The notes under the pieces are model-generated. The model was given only the letters and a program-made list of their open reading frames with translations, ran no database searches and was not told where the DNA came from. DNA of 64,000 bases, taken from contig JANJXV010000196.1 in assembly GCA_024803745.1 (NCBI GenBank), positions 1,066,501 through 1,130,500 of the forward strand, given 5' to 3'. The position numbers and the translations under genes are program-made. Below, in pieces: positions 36,399 through 47,430 of the stretch (position 1 is its first letter; each line of letters starts with the position of its first letter). Source of the stretch: Megascapheus bottae. Lineage: Eukaryota > Chordata > Mammalia > Rodentia > Geomyidae.

Positions 36399-37330
36399 CC
36401 CAGGACTCAGATTTTCCTCACAGTGACAGGATAGGTGCTATGAGGACTGTTGGTTTTCTTTTGTGATTCCAAATCTCCCAGAGCATTCCCAAAGGTTTTC
36501 ACAACATCCATTTACAAACAATTGTTACACTGCCCACCCTCAGTCAGTTCCAATGTGGACATTCTCTTTTGGGTTGACACCCTTCCCTCAGAAAACGGGA
36601 AGACCCTAGCTGCTCTGAGGGGACTGAGACCTGGACCCCCATAAAGATACTCGGACGGCAGGCAAGCCTGGCAAGAGATGCCCAGAACTAACCAGAGCTC
36701 AAGAGTCACACTCCTGCCGTGGGTAGGCACGCACAACCCTACCGGCAAGTCCTGGGTCAGTCAAGATGTCCAGGCAAGTGAGACAAAGGGTTATAGCCTG
36801 TGAGAGGCTGGGACAGTCTACACATCTGGCTCTGGCAGGTTTCCTTGGAGGAGAACTGCTGAGATGGCTGATACTTACCTGGAAAATGCCTCTCTGGATC
36901 ACTCAGGGACTGCCTCACTGCCTTAGGACCTGTCCAGGACCTCCGCCTCATCCATGGCCCTCCATTCCACTTGAGAATTTCCTAGCCACCTCACAATGTG
37001 GTGCTGAGGATTCTGCCAAGCTGGGCCAGGACCAGCACAGAGCCAGGACCCCCAACCCCCAGGCCATCCTGGCAGGAGGAGGAACTTGGAGAGACCTGCC
37101 AGACACCAGAAGTCTTTACATCTCAGATGCTCAGGGCAAGCACACGCAAAGCTGGAAGAGACACCCCAAGGTGGCCCCAGGCCTGCCAAGGGAATGTGCG
37201 AAGTCAGTGACATGCAGGTCACCATGCAGAGCTCCTGAGAGGTCTTGGAGAAGCTCTAAATCAGCCCGTCGTAAGGAAGGGCTAAACCTGTAATGCCACA
37301 TCCCACAAGTCCTACAAGCAACCCAGCAGC
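36399..37330. other. Unique sequence, no supported gene
   Basis: No recognisable gene. The stretch at about 36440-36640 is less GC-rich than its surroundings and might be an old interspersed element, but I could not assign one. Confidence 0.45.
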
Positions 37331-38301
37331 CAGACTGGGGCTGCTCCCCTCCCCATCAACCAGCCCTGCAGTGTCCCAGCTCCTCCACAGACTGGGGCTG
37401 CTCCCCTCCCCATCAACCAGCCCTGCAGTGTCCCAGCTCCTCCACAGACTGGGGCTGCTCCCCTCCCCGTCAACCAGCCCTGCGGTGTCCCAGCTCCTCC
37501 ACAGACTGGGGCTGCTCCTCTCCCCATCAACCAGCCCCGCGGTGTCCCGGATCCTCCACAGACTGGGGCTGCTGCCCTCCCCGTCAACCAGCCCCGCAGT
37601 GTCCCGGATCCTCCACAGACTGGGGCTGCTCCCCTCCCCGTCAACCAGCCCTGCAGTGTCCCAGCTCCTCCACAGACTGGGGCTGCTCCCCTCCCCATCA
37701 ACCAGCCCTGCAGTGTCCCAGCTCCTCCACAGACTGGGGCTGCTCCCCTCCCCATCAACCAGCCCTGCGGTGTCCCAGCTCCTCCACAGACTGGGGCTGC
37801 TCCCCTCCCCGTCAACCAGCCCCGCGGTGTCCCAGCTCCTCCACAGACTGGGGCTGCTGCCCTCCCCGTCAACCAGCCCCGCGGTGTCCCGGATCCTCCA
37901 CAGACTGGGGCTGCTCCCCTCCCCGTCAACCAGCCCCGCGGTGTCCCAGCTCCTCCACAGACTGGGGCTGCTCCCCTCCCCGTCAACCAGCCCTGCAGTG
38001 TCCCAGCTCCTCCACAGACTGGGGCTGCTCCCCTCCCCGTCAACCAGCCCTGCAGTGTCCCAGCTCCTCCACAGACTGGGGCTGCTCCCCTCCCCGTCAA
38101 CCAGCCCTGCAGTGTCCCAGCTCCTCCACAGACTGGGGCTGCTCCCCTCCCCGTCAACCAGCCCTGCAGTGTCCCAGCTCCTCCACAGACTGGGGCTGCT
38201 CCCCTCCCCATCAACCAGCCCTGCAGTGTCCCAGCTCCTCCACAGACTGGGGCTGCTCCCCTCCCCGTCAACCAGCCCCGCGGTGTCCCGGATCCTCCAC
38301 A
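37331..38301. repeat. 57-bp minisatellite, about 17 units, open in frames on both strands
   Basis: The unit is exactly 57 bp (core CAGACTGGGGCTGCTCCCCT) and all copies keep that length. As 57 is 19 codons, a + strand frame (37293-38309, 338 codons) and two minus strand frames (37256-38350, 364 codons; 37312-38307, 331 codons) stay open. Unit differences are mostly CpG-type transitions (CCGTCAACC/CCATCAACC, GCCCTGCAG/GCCCCGCGG) plus one block difference (CCAGCTCC/CCGGATCC). In the + frame most of these are silent, but the same is true of the 364-codon minus frame, so codon silence does not identify a coding strand. I call a repeat, not a gene. Confidence 0.96.
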
Positions 38302-38485
38302 GGCCATGAGTTGCTAATGCATCTTGCATTTCTTTCTCAGAACATGCCACAGTGCCCTGGTGAGCTTCTTATGCCCACAAGGAGCCATTTCAGCTCCAGA
38401 TGGGGTCACATGGCATCCAGGAGCAACATGAGATTACCACCATGGGCCTGGACCCCTGGCCATCACACCAGCACAGCACACTGTG

Positions 38486-39022
38486 GTCGCAGCGGGCAGC
38501 GGGCACAGCCCACTGAGGGGCACACCCAACTGTGAGACACAGCACCTCGGGTGTGGGCAGCGGGCACATTCCACTGTGAGACACAGCACCTCGGGTGTGG
38601 GCAGTGGGCACATCTCACTGTTAGACACAGCACCTCGGGTGTGGGCAGCGGGCACATCCCACTGTTAGACACAGCGCCCCAGGCTGCGGGCAGCAGGCAC
38701 ATCTCACTGTGAGGTACAGCACCTCAGGTGTGGGCAGCGGGCACACCACTGTTAGACACAGCACCCCAGGCTGCGGGCAGCAGGCACATCTCACTGTGAG
38801 ACACAGCACCTCGGGTGTGGGCAGCGGGCACACACCACTGTTAGACATAGCACCCCAGGCTCCGGGCAGCGGGCACACCCCACTGTGAGACACAGCACCT
38901 CAGGTGTGGGCAGCGGGCACACCACTGTTAGACACAGCACCCCAGGCTGCGGGCGGCGGGCACACACCACTGTGAGACACAGCACCTTGGGTGTGGCGGG
39001 CAGCGGGCACACACCACTGTGG
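38486..39022. repeat. 44-bp minisatellite, about 12 units
   Basis: Units of about 44 bp have the core GGGTGTGGGCAGCGGGCACA with alternating GTGAGACAC or GTTAGACAC and CACCTCGGG or CACCCCAGG steps. Length differs by 1-3 bp between units. The alternating order of the two unit types between 38532 and 39000 suggests a two-unit (about 88-bp) higher-order repeat. Cysteine-rich minus-strand open frames here are repeat artefacts. Confidence 0.94.
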
Positions 39023-42009
39023 GGCATGCCAGGACCAGGTTGAACCCACACCATCGCCTCAGAGAACCACCTTCAGTTCTGTGTCCAGTAGGGCTGGCTC
39101 CAGGACAGTGCTAACCAGCACTGCACATCCTGGCACCCATCCTCACACAGTCCTCAAACTCTACAGCTTCCCCATGCCACAGAGAGCAAGAGAGGCTCCA
39201 GGGAGGCCTCCTGTGGAGCCCCCAGCCCTGAGCTGTGCTGGCCACACTGCCTCCTCCCTTTGAGGGGTGTGTAGGAAGCCAGGAAAAGGGGGAAAACAAG
39301 TCTGTGCATTAAGAAATATCATATCCCTAATTAAAATGGTCAAGGCCATAGAATATGCAAAATATTCGACTTTCAAAGTGAAATTAACAGACATAAAGCA
39401 ATGGACAAAGCAGTGCTCTGACAGCAGAGGTGGGGCATGAGAAGGACCAGGAAAAGAAGTGACTGGGAGGGACCCTTGCAGAGCAGTGGTGGGCCGTCCA
39501 TCAATGCTAAAACACAGTCACTCTTCCTTGAGGAACTCTGAGAGGGTGGGGCCCGGCGCCCAGTCCTGGCCAGGTTGAGCCTTGTAAGTTAGCATGTCTC
39601 ACCTGCAGCCCCCTCTCTGGAAGGCCCCAACCATAGCCCCAAATCCAGCCCCAAGTCTGCTGGGAGCATCTGAGATAAGAACCGTGAGAACACAGAGCTA
39701 GATAGAACCCAGACCACGGGCGCCCTGCCTTCCCTGAGATAACAACAGGCAGCTCGCTGGTCCTGGGCCACAGACCTGGGCAGCCTGCTTCCCATCACAG
39801 CCCGTGGGAGGCCTCTTCCCCACCTCAGCCAGCTCATCCTCAGTCCCAGACCTCCGGTGTCTGGAGCTACATTGATGTCAACCTCCTGTCCCTCAGAACA
39901 GACACAGCCCCGCACACAGAAGGCTCTCAGAAAAGGCCAGGTATCTGCGGTCAGCACAGATCACCTACCATGCCCAGAACAAGGAAGCCTCAGGAGAAGG
40001 TAGGGTCATCTCAGTTTAACCCCTTCTTCCTTGGTCCCAACCTGCAGTGGAGCCAGCTGGCTGGGCCGGGACTCTGCCCGCTGGCCCACTGAGAGCCTAG
40101 GACGCCAGCCCTCCCTCACCCACACCCCTGCCTGCCCTGAATGTGCCAGAGCAAACTTTCGCCTCCAGCCATGTCTATGTGATCCCTTCCAAAATTAAGC
40201 TCCTGGAGAGAGGGGTGTCTGGATTCAGGTCTACAGAAGCCATCCAGCCCTTCCCCCAGGCTCCTACTCCCCGGCCAAGGGGACATGCGGTCAGACCCCT
40301 GCCAGGTGACCCTTCGGCGAGGGGTGTGCCAGCTCCACGGCCGACCAGTTCTCAGCACCCTGAGACTGAACGCACCCCTGATGTTCACAGCACTGGCGGC
40401 CTGTGCTGGCAGGCCCTTGCAGACAGGGACCTGCGGTGGAAACCTGACACAGTCTAAAGACTTCCAAGCTCCGTCTCAACATGGGGGCCAACTGCAACGA
40501 ATGACGAGTGTATAGAGCGGAACGGTGCTTCCGACCAAGTGAGTGAATGAACCAAGAGTGAAAAAATGACAGAATTGAAAAGCAAACCTCCACACCCATC
40601 ATCAGGCAGAAAGAGAAAGCCGTCTCCCACAGGCCCACCCTGAGCCTTGCCGTGGACTTGTGCTCTTTCTGAGGGACTCCCTGGAGAGGTCAGCGCTGAC
40701 TGCTGGCCAGTGCCTGCTCAGCTGGACCAGCTCTTCCTACGTGCATCCCCAGGGATAATCTTCTAGAAACTAGGGGTGACTAAGAGCCCCACTGATCACC
40801 ACAGCTGGCGCTAGGGACCTGGGTGCTGTGACTCCTTGCAAGCCCCCCGGCCCCACGCCTGCAAAGTGTCACAGGGCACCAGCCCAGGACTGACCCTGTC
40901 TGCCAACACGGAATTCCAGAGAGATGTATAGGCTTGCAAGCAGCTCTCGACTCCATGGCTCTGGCTGAAGCAGGGGAGAGCCATGCTTGGGCTTGCCTGG
41001 CCTGTCTGAGAGTCCAATCTGACTCAGCGCATCGTGAGCAAAAGCTCCTGACAGCATCCTGTACCATCTCAGACCCGTCAAGCTAACATGAACCCCTCTC
41101 AGCCAACCCCTTGTCCCCCTTCCACTTCCTAGGTGGCAAGAGCAATGTCCAGAAACAAAACACAGCCAAGTTCCAGCCCACTGGGGAGCTGTACTCCCCC
41201 AAGGGCTGACATGTACAGTGGGGGACACACCATGTGTCACCATGATGCATGTGAGGAGATTCGTCGTGTGGGCGAAGAACAGAGCGTCCTACAACACTTC
41301 TCACCAGCCACTGCCCCAGAGGTACAGGTGACAGCCGCCAGGAACAGAGTGGAGCCCGCATCCAGGCAGCTGGCACCCAGGCAGCTGGGTCAGGGTGACA
41401 CAGCCTGCCCTGCCTCTCTGCCAGGCCTGTGTGACTCCTTCCAAGGTTGCTTGGCGGCAGGGGCTCCCCAGTCATTTAGGAAGGGGCCCAGATCCCGAAC
41501 CATCATCCCAAACCTGTGACTGTGGGAAGCCATAGGCTCCAGAAGAGGCAGACAGCCTGGCCAGGGAGATGGCTGCGTGGCCCACGGGGCTCCTGGCAGG
41601 GGCTCCCCAAATGTTCCACTGTCTTTCTGGGCCATTGCATTTCAAAATATATCACACTTGTTAATCTCATGGAACATTAAACACGCATTCCAATTTTTCC
41701 AGAATTTTATATACTTACAAGCCAGCACCAAGTCAGGGAATTTTATGTCAAACCTTTCACCATTGGTCTCTGTGTCAGAACAATGAAGCCCCCCAGCCTC
41801 ATCGTTCAGCCTAAAGAACCTGTGCAAGGGGTCCCCCGGTGACAATCCTTAGCCTGGGATTGCACAAGCTGCTTTGGGGGTAGTGCTGTCACTGACATCA
41901 CAAGGCCAAGGGCTGGATACCCTCTACGGGACCCTTGCATCCTCCAAGCACCCCAGAGAAACTTTGCACCCATAACCCTGATGGAGACAAGACCTACTGC
42001 TTCTGGTAG
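39023..42009. other. Unique sequence with two AT-rich islands, no supported gene
   Basis: I see no recognisable protein across almost 3 kb. Two AT-rich islands stand out: about 39300-39400 (TAATTAAAATGGTC near 39329) and about 41630-41760 (TTCAAAATATATCACACTTG near 41641). Both are non-repetitive and could be old noncoding elements. Confidence 0.45.
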
Positions 42010-42430
42010 AAAAAGTGTGCAAGCCTGCATGTGTGTGCAGGTGTGGCATGCTGATGCATGACTGTAAGCATGCACGGGTATGTGCACGTGTGGCATGCTG
42101 GTGCATGACTGTGAACATGCATGTGTGTGTGCAGGTGTAGCATTCTTATGCGTGAGTGTGAGCATGCACAGGTATGTGCAGGTGTGGCATGCTGATACAT
42201 GAGTGTGAGCCTGCACGGGTGTGTGCAGATGTGGCATGCTGATGCATGAGTGTAAGCATGCATGGGAGTGTACAGGTATGGCATGCTGATGCATGAGTGT
42301 GAGCCTGCACAGGCGTGTGCAAGTGTGGCATGCTGGTGCATGAGTGTGAGCATGCATGGGAGTGTGCAGGTGTGGCATGCTTATGCATGAGTGTGAGCAT
42401 GCACGTGCGCGTGCAGGTGTGTCATGCTTC
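42010..42430. repeat. 47-bp TG-rich minisatellite, about 9 units
   Basis: Units of 47 bp carry the core GTGGCATGCTGATGCATGAG, spaced at 42044, 42091, 42138 and onward. Units contain GCATGC palindromes and alternating purine-pyrimidine words such as GTGTGTGC. Degenerate TG-rich sequence continues to about 42590. Histidine/cysteine-rich minus-strand frames are artefacts. Confidence 0.93.
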
Positions 42431-42599
42431 TGTGCAAGTATGCACTTTATGGATGTGCCACGTGTGTGGGGGGCATGTCTGAGCATGCAGCCATGTATGC
42501 TTGTGTGCATACATGTGTGTCATGCATTGCATCACTGGGAATGTGTGTGCACATCTAGGTGTGCATGGATGCACCTGTGTGTGCACTGTGCATTTTCCA

Positions 42600-44140
42600 A
42601 GTGGAGTGATGGAGAGTGAGGCAGGCTCTCCTGCCCTGAGCTGTGGCACTCAACACCTGCAGTCATTTCAGTCCTTCTGGGCTTCCTTGCCTCTTGCCTC
42701 GGGTTTCCCCTCTCCCCCTCACCTTCCCTTGAAGGAAAACAGGAGTGCCCTGAAAAACAAGTTTTGCTGAAATTCAAAACTATCTTAGAGGTCTTTGCAT
42801 GTGAATCCAGAAAACTCCCCAGCCCTGAGCCCAGATGGGAGCTCTGTCCCACCAGGGGCTGTGTGGCCAAGATGGAGGCAGTCAGCGCTGATGTCCCATT
42901 GAACCTCTGCAGCCACGCAGCAGGAGGGAGATCCTGAGGGAGCAGCGGGGCTGGGAGGGCAAGAGACCCTTCTCTGGGCTGACCCAGACCTAGAAGCAGG
43001 GTGGAGGAGCTGATGGAGACTGACAGGGAGACGGTGAACCGGTCAGGCTCAGGGGTGGGGGGATCCGGAGACCAGGCTCAGGGTGGGGGCATGGAGAGCA
43101 TTCCGCACTGTGACATGGGCATCCTGCCCGGACCCCAGCATGACCTTCGTGACCTTTGGCTCCACCGGAGGAAAAGCATGGGTCGAGTGGGAGCTCTACA
43201 CAGGAGGGCACTCAGACTTCTGGTGGGAAACAGCCTGCCACTCGTGTCAGATCCACGAGACCAGTTCTTCAACAGAAAACCAACTGGCTTTTCTCTGGGA
43301 CCAAGTCAGCACAGAGACTGGAGAAAGGCCTGAGTTTAGGTTGGAGACATCTGGGCCTGGACTGATTCCTGAGGACAAATTCTACAGGTATCCAGAACAA
43401 ACACGCTGCCCTCATGAAGCTCTCCTCCCCTCACCCAGAAAACAACTGCTATCCTGCTGGGGCCTGGGCCCGGCTGGGGGAGGGGCCGGTGCCTGCTGGC
43501 CCTGCTGAGAAGCTTCCTGCTTAACCTCCAGGACACAGAAGATCTGCATTCCTTGGGCACCTCAGAGGGGCCTTCCAGCCCCCAGAGGACTAGAGGCCCA
43601 GGCCAAAGCCCAACAGCAGCCAGGGCAGGAGGGCAGGGACCAAAGATACTGCCTGCCACTACTAAACTGTGGCTTTCCTTCCCGAAGTCAGCATTTCCCC
43701 AGATACATCACTCAGCTCTGAGGTTTACATCTCCCCAAACCTCATGGCATCACAGTTTATCACCTAACAAGTCTTCTGGGGGGCTGGGGGCTGGGTCCTC
43801 CAGCATCTTTTTTGTCCTTTGTCATCGCTGATCATCAGAGGCTACAAGCTTACAAAGCCTGCATGTGCGGTGGGCCTCCGTGGCCGCACTGTGCAGAAGG
43901 GACAGTCCCCACGCACCCCACCGACACCCCAGGTCGGAGAGACTCCTGCGGTCCCCCGGGCACCTCTAACGCCTCACCAGCTTTAGGGAAAACAGAGAAG
44001 GGGCTCATGTAGCTGCCCAAACAGCAGGTGCTCTGGGGATTTACTTTTCCAGGGTTCATTCTGCATTTAGCCTGGGGAGTAAGCGGGCTGGAAACAATGA
44101 AGCAAGTTCCTGCTTTCTCCCTAAATGAGTTCCATTCTCT
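42600..44140. other. Unique sequence upstream of the CpG island, no supported gene
   Basis: No recognisable protein. A + strand frame at 43083-43508 (141 codons) is the longest non-repetitive candidate and ends in plain sequence. No domain, signal or supporting splice pattern is evident, so I leave it out as a gene. Confidence 0.45.
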
Positions 44141-44710
44141 CTTATCTTTCACCGGCGAGGCGGGCTGCGGCCGCCTGGGCCGGGGCGGCAGGTGGCACCT
44201 CCTGCTAAGGCACAGCTTGCACCCTCCATGGACAGGCACCACGCTTCTACCCACGACCAACACTCGATTATCCACGCGCAAGAAGGCGCTGGCCTGGCAG
44301 CCCACGGAGCCCTCCTGGGCCTCTGCCGGGCTCGCTGCGGGCTGGGAGCGGAGTCTGGAGACGGCGGTGAGGGGGTTTCAAGGGTCGGCCCCGGGCGGCT
44401 CGCGGGTCCACGCAAGGCAGCGGCGTGGGCCCGAGAAGCAACGGACTTGGGAGCTTTGTCCCCAAGCGGGGCTGCGCCCGCGGCATCAAAGGGGACCGCG
44501 CGCAACCCGACACCGCGGCGGGCGCGGGACGCAGGCCGCGGCCGGGCAGCGCACAAAGGCCGGCCGGCCCCGCAGCGCCCGGCCACACGGCGCAGCTCCG
44601 CCTCCGCGGGCTGGAAACTCACGGGCTTCCCCCGCGCACTCGGCGCGCCCGGCCCTTCGCCGTTACCCCGAGCCCGCGAGCGGCGCGGACGCGCGGAAGC
44701 CGCAGGGGAC

Positions 44711-44757
44711 GAGGCCGGGGAGGGCCGGGGAGGGCCGGGGAGGGCCGGGGAGGGCCA
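44711..44757. repeat. 10-bp GC-rich tandem repeat within the CpG island
   Basis: GAGGCCGGGG-type 10-bp units (GGCCGGGGAG) repeat four to five times. Repeated GGGG runs on the + strand could form a G-quadruplex. It lies 3' of the candidate signal-peptide exon on the minus strand, in what would be intron. Confidence 0.93.
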
Positions 44758-45011
44758 CGGGGCCCCGAGGCCCGGGCGGACCGGCGGCTCCCGCGCGCCG
44801 CCCCGGGGCTCACACTCCGCCCCGGGCCCGCTGAGGTCGAGGGCTCCGGTCGCGGGCGGCTGGTTCCCCCAGCCCAGCGGGCAGCGGGGCTCGGACACCG
44901 CACCCCGCCGGTCCCGGTCCCGCCTCTGAGCCGTCGCGGGCGCCCGCGCAGCGCACCGGACCCCGCACGGGAGCCCCGCGGGCTTCCAGACCGCGCACCG
45001 CCCGGCCTTAC

Positions 45012-45106
45012 CTGGTTCCGCCGCCGCCGCGCGGACCCCCAGCAGCAGGACGAAGGAGGCGAGCGCGGCCAGGAGGCGCCGCCGCCGCGCGAGCAGCCAG
45101 GGCCAC
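45012..45106 (-). CDS. Candidate signal-peptide exon of an unidentified secreted or membrane protein (partial)
   Basis: Read on the minus strand this 95-bp segment encodes a basic stretch (WPWLLARRRRLL) followed by a hydrophobic core (AALASFVLLLGV) and small residues (RAAAAEPG), the pattern of a signal peptide or signal anchor. It ends at CAG|GTAAGG (donor GT at 45011-45010), a near-ideal splice donor, in phase 1, as is common for signal-peptide exons. Its 5' edge may be an acceptor (AG at 45108-45107) with a CTAAC branch-point word at 45131-45127, but the pyrimidine tract is poor. No in-frame ATG lies within the exon. The only in-frame ATG upstream is at 45627-45625; joining AAG at 45619-45617 to this exon would give a start reading M-A-P-R-W-P-W-L-L. 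Downstream exons are not identified and I do not recognise the gene. Confidence 0.42.
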
Positions 45107-45136
45107 CTGCGAGCCACGACCCACGAGTTAGCGAGT

Positions 45137-45600
45137 CCGTCCCGCGCCCCCGACCCCCGTCCCGCGCCCCCCGACCCCCGTCCCGCGCCCTCTGCCCCGT
45201 CCCGCGCCCCCTGCCCCGGCCCGCGTCCCCCGACCCCCGGCCCGCGCCCCCCCGACCCCCGGCCCCCGCCCCCTGCCCCGGCCCGCGTCCCCCGACCCCC
45301 GGCCCGCGCCCCCCCGACCCCCGGCCCGCGCCCCCTGCCCCGGCCCGCGTCCCCCGACCCCCGGCCCGCGTCCCCCCGACCCCCGGCCCCCGCCCCCTGC
45401 CCCGGCCCGCGCCCCCTGACCCCCGGCCCGCGCCCCCGCCCCGTCCCGCGCCCCCCGACCCCCGGCCCCCGCCCCCCCGACCCGTCCCGCGCCCCCCGGC
45501 CCCCGTCCCGCGCCAACCGGCCCCCGGCCCGCGCCCCCCGACCCCCGGCCCGCGCCCCCGACCCCCGGCCCGCGCTCCCCGGCCCGGCCCGCGCCCGTCC
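45137..45600. repeat. C-rich minisatellite in the CpG island, with a 62-bp higher-order unit
   Basis: Words of about 20 bp (CCCGACCCCCGGCCCGCGCC) are tandemly repeated with small changes. A longer unit beginning CTGCCCCGG recurs at 45211, 45273, 45335 and 45397, a 62-bp spacing. The minus strand is a dense series of GGGGG runs, so G-quadruplex formation is plausible. If the candidate gene is real the array forms most of a 510-nt first intron, or otherwise its 5' untranslated region. Glycine/arginine-rich frames across it are compositional. Confidence 0.93.
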
Positions 45601-45616
45601 ACCCCAGCGCTCGGAC

Positions 45617-45627
45617 CTTGGCGCCAT
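45617..45627 (-). CDS. Possible start-codon exon end (ATG GCG CCA AG) for the candidate minus-strand gene
   Basis: ATG at 45627-45625 has a G at +4 and lies inside the CpG island near GC boxes. The coding piece would be ATGGCGCCAAG, followed by GTCCGA as a weak splice donor. It keeps the reading frame (phase 2) with the acceptor at 45107. The alternative is continuous translation through the GC-rich minisatellite, giving a Gly/Arg-rich N-terminal extension of more than 160 residues before the hydrophobic segment, which is biologically less likely. Confidence 0.25.
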
Positions 45628-45900
45628 GCTCCGCAGGCCGGACCGTCTGCGCCGCGGTGCTGCCCGCCCGCCTGCCCAGGGCGCTCAGCCTCGTCCGCCG
45701 AGCCCCGCCGGGCCGGGGCGGGGCGGGACGGGGCGGGCGAATGGGCGGGGTGGGGCGGGACCGCCGGGGCGGAGTGACGGGCTCTGGGCCCCTCGGGCCC
45801 TGAATCCGGGCATCTGGGCGGGCCAGGCGCCCCCTCCCGCCGGCCCCGCGGGCGCTGCCTCCCCGGGATGCCGAGGTCGCACGTGGGGCCTGGAACATTC

Positions 45901-47289
45901 ATGGAGTGCCCACCGCGGCCTGAGGCCCGTGGGGCGGAGGGAAGGCCCAGTCCGGCACGAGGGACAGTGGAGAGGCCAGGAAGCAGGCGCTTGTCTCCGT
46001 GGCTGGGCGCGTCCTGGATACCCACCGGGCTTGGCCCCTCGCTGGGCTCGGACCGCGCGCCCGCCGCAGCGCCCTGCCCAGTGCGGAGCGAGGCTGGCCT
46101 CATCCCCTCCCCGCTGCCCCCGCCACTGGGGGTGGGGGCGCACCTGCCCGGCCCCCCAGGACTCCGAGGGTGTAAATGGCTCCTCCTCCCGCCTTCACCC
46201 TGCGATTTCCTTCTGGACATCACTCCAAACTGACCAGGACCCCGAGCTGCTCTTTCCAGAGACTTCACTCGTCGGGGCCTCTCCACCAACCGGAGACCCC
46301 AGACAGGACCGTGCTTGGCTGCAGAGCGCAGCACCCGTGCCGCCCCCCTGGCTTAGTGACTCTCCCAAACTCTTAGGACCCCAGCCTGGTACATCTTCAC
46401 TGCCCCTCCACAGACCACAGAGCAGAATCCACGGGTCAATTCCTGACACCCCCCCCACGACCAGACATGGCCCAGTCTAAAGACAGTCCTCTCACTCTTC
46501 CTCCAGCTCCCCAGCTTCATCTCTGCACACCACTGGTCCATGCCTCCTCTCAACTCCCCCATTCTGGCCCTCTGCCCCCCCCCCCTACACTTTCTGGGCC
46601 TGCTCTGCTGGGGGCCCCTGACCTAGCCTGCCTCTACCCTCCACAGCTCCCTCTGCCCTCCCCTTCTCCAGCTGCAAGCCCAGGAGCTGCTTGGAATCCT
46701 GATCTGCTCACATCATCCTCATCTGTTCCAGGCTTCAAAGGCCGGATCCTGCCCCAGACCTAGGGGCCTGTCCAGTCTTGCCTGCCCGGTTGCCCACATA
46801 CCCGAGTCATATGCCTTCAAGCCCAGAACCTGGCCCAGATGGGAAAGAGGCATTCAGAGAACTGTGGCCCACCCTTGAACGTGGAATAGAAATTATCCTT
46901 CTGCAGTGTTTACAAAACTTTTGCTTCAGATATAAATGGGGCAGGGGGAGGGGTGGGCCTGGCAAGTATTTGTGTGGTAGGGTGGGTGAGTGTCTGTCTG
47001 TGTCCGTGTGTGGTGCATGCCTATGTGTCTATCCCTGCTGCTGTGTTTGTCTCTGTGATTGTGCAGTGTGTGTCTGTGTCTGTCGTGTGCACCCATGCCG
47101 GGGGTGTTCACATAGGCGAGAGGCAGGCCTTGGGTCCTGACAGTGATTTCCTCTGGCTGATGGACCCTCTGTTAAATGGGGTCTATCTGACAGCCCAGCT
47201 CCAGGTGAGGAATCTGAAGTGGGCCTTTCATCTCTTCCACCTGCCCTCCAGGTCTATCCTGCTTCTACCCCACCCAAGCTGATTGCATC
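45901..47289. other. Unique sequence, no supported gene; short C-run and TG-rich patch
   Basis: A C-run lies near 46575 and a TGTGTC-rich patch at about 46985-47080. No recognisable protein is visible. Confidence 0.5.
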
Positions 47290-47299
47290 TTCAATGTGT

Positions 47300-47430
47300 G
47301 TGCCTGCCTGCCTGCCTGCCTGCCTGCCCCCTGCCTGCCTGCCTGCCTCCTTGCCTGCCCCCCTCCTTCCCTGCCCCCCTGCCCCCCTGCCAGCCTCCCT
47401 GCCTCCCTCACTCCTTCCCTCCCTGCCCCC
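47300..47430. repeat. CTGC/CCTG microsatellite with C-rich variants
   Basis: TGCC repeats run from about 47302, changing into CCTCC/CCCTG words to about 47430. Cysteine/proline-rich + strand frames across it are artefacts. Confidence 0.93.

Larger units (their letters stand above)
44150..45900. promoter_or_regulatory. CpG island, probable promoter region
   Basis: CpG dinucleotides are dense across about 1.75 kb, unlike the surrounding DNA where they are sparse. GC-box (Sp1-type GGGGCGGGGC) words cluster at about 45715-45770, with no obvious TATA box, as is usual for CpG-island promoters. Two GC-rich tandem arrays lie inside (44711-44757 and 45137-45600). A minus-strand candidate start codon (45627-45625) lies about 90-150 bp from the GC boxes, consistent with transcription to the left. 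Activity in the other direction is possible but I see no + strand exon. Confidence 0.8.

Noticed and set aside
43083..43508. A 141-codon + strand frame in unique sequence
   Set aside because: No recognised domain, no consistent splice pattern, and similar-length frames are frequent in GC-rich DNA.
44149..46334. Long Gly/Arg-rich frames across the CpG island
   Set aside because: CpG-rich and G-rich repeat DNA rarely contains stops; only the short signal-peptide-like exon with its donor has independent support.
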